Of a DNA stretch of 37,179 nucleotides, positions 34,179 to 37,179 are shown piece by piece. A program made the translations under genes and the position numbers. Position 1 is the first letter of the stretch, and every line of letters starts with the position of its first letter. The notes beneath the pieces were generated by a model. That model was not told the origin of the DNA. It made no database searches and saw nothing but the letters and a program-made list of their open reading frames with translations. The stretch is from Rhodanobacter sp. (lineage in GTDB: Bacteria > Pseudomonadota > Gammaproteobacteria > Xanthomonadales > Rhodanobacteraceae): assembly GCA_004322005.1 (NCBI GenBank), contig SCRF01000004.1, positions 1 to 37,179 on the forward strand, given 5' to 3'.

Positions 34179-35660
34179 ATGAGTCATTCCATCTTGCGCA
34201 CCACGGCATGCTGCGCGTTGCTGGGTCTTGCTGTCATTGCCGGAGGGGTGCAGGCACAGACTGCACCAGCCACGGCAGCGTTGCCGGATTTCACCGGCAT
34301 TGTGCAGAAAAATGCGCCTGCGGTGGTTCATGTCGAGGCCAAGTACACCGGCAACAGCCACCACGCGCAGCAGACCATGCCCGGACAGATGATGCCCGGT
34401 CCGGGCCAGGGCATGCCCGATGATCCACAGGCCGAGATCCTGCGGCGATTCTTCGGCATGCCGATGTTGCCCTCGCCACAGGAGCAGGCGCATACCTCGC
34501 TCGGCTCGGGCTTCATCATCTCCCGCGACGGCTACATCCTGACCAACAATCACGTGGTCGACGGTGCCGATGCCGTCACCGTGAGGCTGCAGGACCGGCG
34601 CACGTTCACGGCCAAGGTGGTCGGTACCGATCCGAAGTACGACATCGCGCTGCTGAAGGTGAACGACGGCGACGACTTGCCGACGGTGACCATCGGCGAT
34701 TCGCGCAGCCTGAAGCCCGGCCAGTGGGTGCTGGCGATCGGTTCGCCGTTCGGCTTCGACTACACCGTTACCCAGGGCATCGTCAGCGCGATCGGGCGCA
34801 ATCTGGGCAGCAGCGACCAGCCCTACACCTCGTTCATCCAGACCGACGTGCCGATCAACCGCGGCAATTCCGGCGGCCCGCTGTTCAATCTGCAGGGGCA
34901 GGTGGTCGGCATCAATTCGCAGATCTATTCCAACACCGGCGGCTATCTCGGGGTAGCGTTCTCGATCCCGATCGATGTGGCCATGAATGCGGTGCAGCAG
35001 CTCAAGACCAAGGGCTACGTTTCGCGTGGGCAACTGGGCGTGGAGATCAGCCCGGTCACCGACGACATGGTCAAGGTATTCAAGCTCGACAACGGCAGCG
35101 GTGCCGCCGTGGTCTCGGTCACCGCCGGCAGTGGCGCGGAGAAGGCGGGCATCCAGCCCGGCGACATCATCCTTGCCTACAACGGCCAGACGCTGCAGCA
35201 GGCATCCGATCTGCCGCCGCTGGTCGGCATGACCAAGCCCGGCAGCAAGGTGCCGGTGCAGATCCTGCGCGACGGCAAGAAGCGGACCATCGAGGTGACG
35301 ATCGGCGAGATGCCGCGCGATCGGAACGCCGTGGACAACGCCCATGGCACATCGGTCGCGCGCAGCGGTTCCGCGGCGCTGGGCCTGACCGTACAGCCGC
35401 TGGACAGCGACACCCGCAAGCAGCTTGGGTTGAAGCCGGGCCAGGGCGTGGCCATCAGCGACATCACCGGTGACGTTGCCGCGCAGGCCGGGTTGCAGCA
35501 GGGCGACGTGATCCTGATGGTCAACCAGCAGAAAATCGACAGCGTGGCCGCCTTCCGCGAGGCGACCAAGGACGTCAAGCCAGGCACCACGGTACTGTTG
35601 CTGGTGCGTCGTGGCGATCAGAGCCAGTTCGTTGCCTTGACGGTGCCCGGCGGCAAGTAG
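34179..35660 (+). CDS. degP: Periplasmic serine protease DegP/MucD
   Basis: A 493-residue HtrA-family protease-chaperone that clears misfolded periplasmic proteins. The signal peptide is MSHSILRTTACCALLGLAVIAGGV and cleavage is likely after VQA. The catalytic triad is visible: His125 (LTNNHVVDGA), Asp155 (YDIALLK) and Ser231 (RGNSGGPLF). Two PDZ domains follow, about 280-375 and 390-485 (GSGAEKAGIQPGDIILAYNG and DVAAQAGLQQGDVILMVNQQ). A Met/Pro/Gln/Gly-rich loop lies at residues 58-80, before the protease core. GAGGAGGAG is the ribosome-binding site. It follows rseA by 167 bp, the mucD position in pseudomonads and xanthomonads. Confidence 0.95.
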   Translation: MSHSILRTTACCALLGLAVIAGGVQAQTAPATAALPDFTGIVQKNAPAVVHVEAKYTGNSHHAQQTMPGQMMPGPGQGMPDDPQAEILRRFFGMPMLPSPQEQAHTSLGSGFIISRDGYILTNNHVVDGADAVTVRLQDRRTFTAKVVGTDPKYDIALLKVNDGDDLPTVTIGDSRSLKPGQWVLAIGSPFGFDYTVTQGIVSAIGRNLGSSDQPYTSFIQTDVPINRGNSGGPLFNLQGQVVGINSQIYSNTGGYLGVAFSIPIDVAMNAVQQLKTKGYVSRGQLGVEISPVTDDMVKVFKLDNGSGAAVVSVTAGSGAEKAGIQPGDIILAYNGQTLQQASDLPPLVGMTKPGSKVPVQILRDGKKRTIEVTIGEMPRDRNAVDNAHGTSVARSGSAALGLTVQPLDSDTRKQLGLKPGQGVAISDITGDVAAQAGLQQGDVILMVNQQKIDSVAAFREATKDVKPGTTVLLLVRRGDQSQFVALTVPGGK

Positions 35661-35699
35661 GGCATTTCGGTCGGGCGCAACTTATACCGGCATCTCCTA

Positions 35700-35736
35700 C
35701 CGGCATGGTCCATCCCTTGCGGACGGAGCATGCCGG
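35700..35736. repeat. Inverted repeat between degP and lepA
   Basis: CCGGCATG (35700-35707) pairs perfectly with CATGCCGG (35729-35736), and GTCC/GGAC pair inside it. It begins 39 bases past the degP stop. Lacking a T tract, it may be a weak terminator or a processed hairpin. Confidence 0.5.
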
Positions 35737-35786
35737 TTGCGGCTGGCCGGGCCTCCCCGCCGGCAGGTCGCCTGCGGTCGGTTCCA

Positions 35787-35795
35787 TGCGATAAT
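35787..35795 (+). promoter_or_regulatory. Possible extended -10 promoter for lepA
   Basis: TGC followed by GATAAT (35790-35795) fits an extended -10 element, 87 bases before the lepA ATG. No good -35 hexamer is present 17 bp upstream, which extended -10 promoters can do without. Confidence 0.4.
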
Positions 35796-35882
35796 GTTGG
35801 GTTAGCGTCGCCATTGCGGCGATGCGCTGCCTGCGCTTCATGCATGGCGGCAGACCCAAGCCCGACAGGCCGCCAGCGTTCC

Positions 35883-37179
35883 ATGGAATTGATCCGCAAC
35901 TTCTCCATCATCGCGCACATCGACCACGGCAAGTCGACCCTTGCCGATCGCATCATCCAGATCTGCGGCGGGCTGGCCGATCGCGAGATGGAAGCGCAGG
36001 TGCTGGATACCAACCCGATCGAACGCGAGCGCGGGATCACCATCAAGGCACAGTCGGTGTCGCTGCCGTACACTGCGCGCGACGGCAAGACCTACCAGTT
36101 GAATTTCATCGACACGCCGGGGCACGTCGATTTTTCCTACGAGGTCAGCCGTTCGCTGGCGGCCTGCGAAGGCGCCTTGCTGGTGGTGGACGCGGCACAG
36201 GGTGTCGAGGCGCAATCGGTCGCCAACTGCTACACCGCGGTGGAGCAGGGGCTGGAAGTGGTGCCGGTACTGAACAAGATCGACCTGCCGACCGCCGACG
36301 TGGAAAAGGTCAAGCTCGAGATCGAGGCGGTGATTGGCATCGACGCCACCGACGCGGTGGCGATCAGCGCCAAGACCGGCCTCAACGTGATCGAGGTGCT
36401 CGAAGCGATCATCGCCCGCATCCCGCCGCCGAAGCCGCGCGATACCGACCGGCTGCAGGCGCTGATCATCGACTCCTGGTTCGACAATTATCTCGGCGTG
36501 GTGTCGCTGGTGCGCGTCATGCAGGGCGAAATCAAGCCCGGCGACAAGCTGCTGGTGATGTCGACCGGGCGCAGCCACGAAGTGGCCGAGGTCGGGGTGT
36601 TCACGCCCAAGCGCAAGAAGCTGGACAAACTCGGCGCCGGCGAGGTGGGCTGGATCAACGCCGCGATCAAGGACGTGCACGGCGCGCCGGTGGGCGACAC
36701 GCTGACCCATGCGGGCAAGCCCGCCGACAAGGCCTTGCCGGGCTTCCAGCACATGCAGCCGCGGGTGTTCGCGGGTCTGTTTCCGGTGTCGTCGGACGAC
36801 TACCCCGCCCTGCGCGAGGCGCTGGACAAGTTGCGCCTGAACGATGCCGCGCTGTTCTTCGAGCCGGAATCCTCCGAAGCGATGGGTTTCGGCTTCCGCT
36901 GCGGCTTCCTCGGCATGCTGCACATGGAGATCGTGCAGGAGCGGCTGGAGCGCGAATACGACCTGAACCTGATCACCACCGCGCCGACCGTGGTCTACGA
37001 GATCCTCAGGACCGACGGTTCGACGATGCTGCTGGACAACCCGGCCAAGCTGCCGGCCTCGCCGCAGGTGCAGGAGATCCGCGAGCCGATCATCGTCGCC
37101 AACATCCTCACGCCGCCGGACTACATCGGCAACGTGATCACCCTGTGCGAGGAGAAGCGCGGCGTGCAGCGCTCGATCC
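35883..37179 (+). CDS. lepA: Translation elongation factor 4 (LepA), 3' end cut off
   Basis: The first 432 residues of a roughly 600-residue GTPase that back-translocates and rescues ribosomes or aids subunit assembly. GTP-binding motifs are AHIDHGKST (G1, 11-19), RERGIT (G2), DTPGHVDF (G3) and NKID (G4). The second domain ([20 protein letters not shown]) and third domain ([19 protein letters not shown]) follow, and the frame is open at the window end. It is truncated only by the window. The ATG at 35883 matches the family start [18 protein letters not shown]. The order degP-lepA is common in xanthomonads. Confidence 0.97.
   Translation, partial: MELIRNFSIIAHIDHGKSTLADRIIQICGGLADREMEAQVLDTNPIERERGITIKAQSVSLPYTARDGKTYQLNFIDTPGHVDFSYEVSRSLAACEGALLVVDAAQGVEAQSVANCYTAVEQGLEVVPVLNKIDLPTADVEKVKLEIEAVIGIDATDAVAISAKTGLNVIEVLEAIIARIPPPKPRDTDRLQALIIDSWFDNYLGVVSLVRVMQGEIKPGDKLLVMSTGRSHEVAEVGVFTPKRKKLDKLGAGEVGWINAAIKDVHGAPVGDTLTHAGKPADKALPGFQHMQPRVFAGLFPVSSDDYPALREALDKLRLNDAALFFEPESSEAMGFGFRCGFLGMLHMEIVQERLEREYDLNLITTAPTVVYEILRTDGSTMLLDNPAKLPASPQVQEIREPIIVANILTPPDYIGNVITLCEEKRGVQRSI

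Overview
The window is a gap-free piece of a high-GC bacterial chromosome with dense, mostly housekeeping gene content. Gene order points to Gammaproteobacteria, order Xanthomonadales (Lysobacterales), most likely the Rhodanobacter/Dyella group. The markers are divergent gloB with methyltransferase-rnhA-dnaQ, divergent DUF1653-darP with pmbA, divergent ppsA/ppsR, and the run rpoE-rseA-degP(mucD)-lepA with no rseB. The genus is an inference from memory of these arrangements. I see no prophage, insertion sequence, CRISPR array or plasmid gene.

Layout. 1-4.2 kb: slyD, an outer-membrane phospholipase A, a small EF-hand exported protein, a YcaQ-family DNA glycosylase and an unknown lipoprotein. 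4.2-5.2 kb: two tandem cold-shock genes with related long leaders. 5.4-8.3 kb: DUF1653-darP facing away from pmbA, then a DUF4870 membrane protein. 8.4-12.1 kb: gloB, a YafS-like methyltransferase, rnhA, dnaQ and a PP2C phosphatase. 12.3-17.0 kb: a translationally coupled three-gene operon encoding a GltD-like flavo/iron-sulphur protein and a two-subunit 2-oxoacid:ferredoxin oxidoreductase (korA, korB). 17.1-21.3 kb: tRNA-Ser(CGA), ppsA, ppsR and a DUF1249 gene. 21.4-21.7 kb: an Ala-Glu-Asp tRNA operon. 21.9-26.9 kb: a KefB-type antiporter, a periplasmic FKBP isomerase, ugd, slyX and a DUF2058 gene. 27.0-29.1 kb: a FadJ-type beta-oxidation enzyme. 29.4-32.4 kb: an unknown protein paired with an 852-residue GGDEF-EAL protein. 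32.7-37.2 kb: the sigma-E envelope-stress module and the 5' part of lepA, cut by the window end.

How genes work together. ppsA and its kinase/phosphatase ppsR form a gluconeogenic control pair. rpoE, rseA and degP form an envelope-stress circuit, with a sigma-E-like promoter visible before rpoE. rnhA and dnaQ overlap and serve replication. The kor operon should couple oxidative decarboxylation of a 2-oxoacid to iron-sulphur and flavin carriers.

The least expected items are a small hairpin repeat present twice, once in frame inside ppsA; the kor/GltD-like operon; a stand-alone protein resembling the N-terminal part of Ycf46-type AAA proteins next to the cyclic-di-GMP gene; a shared leader motif in the two cold-shock genes; and a long GAGTGAG inverted repeat that overlaps the stop codon of the fadJ-like gene.
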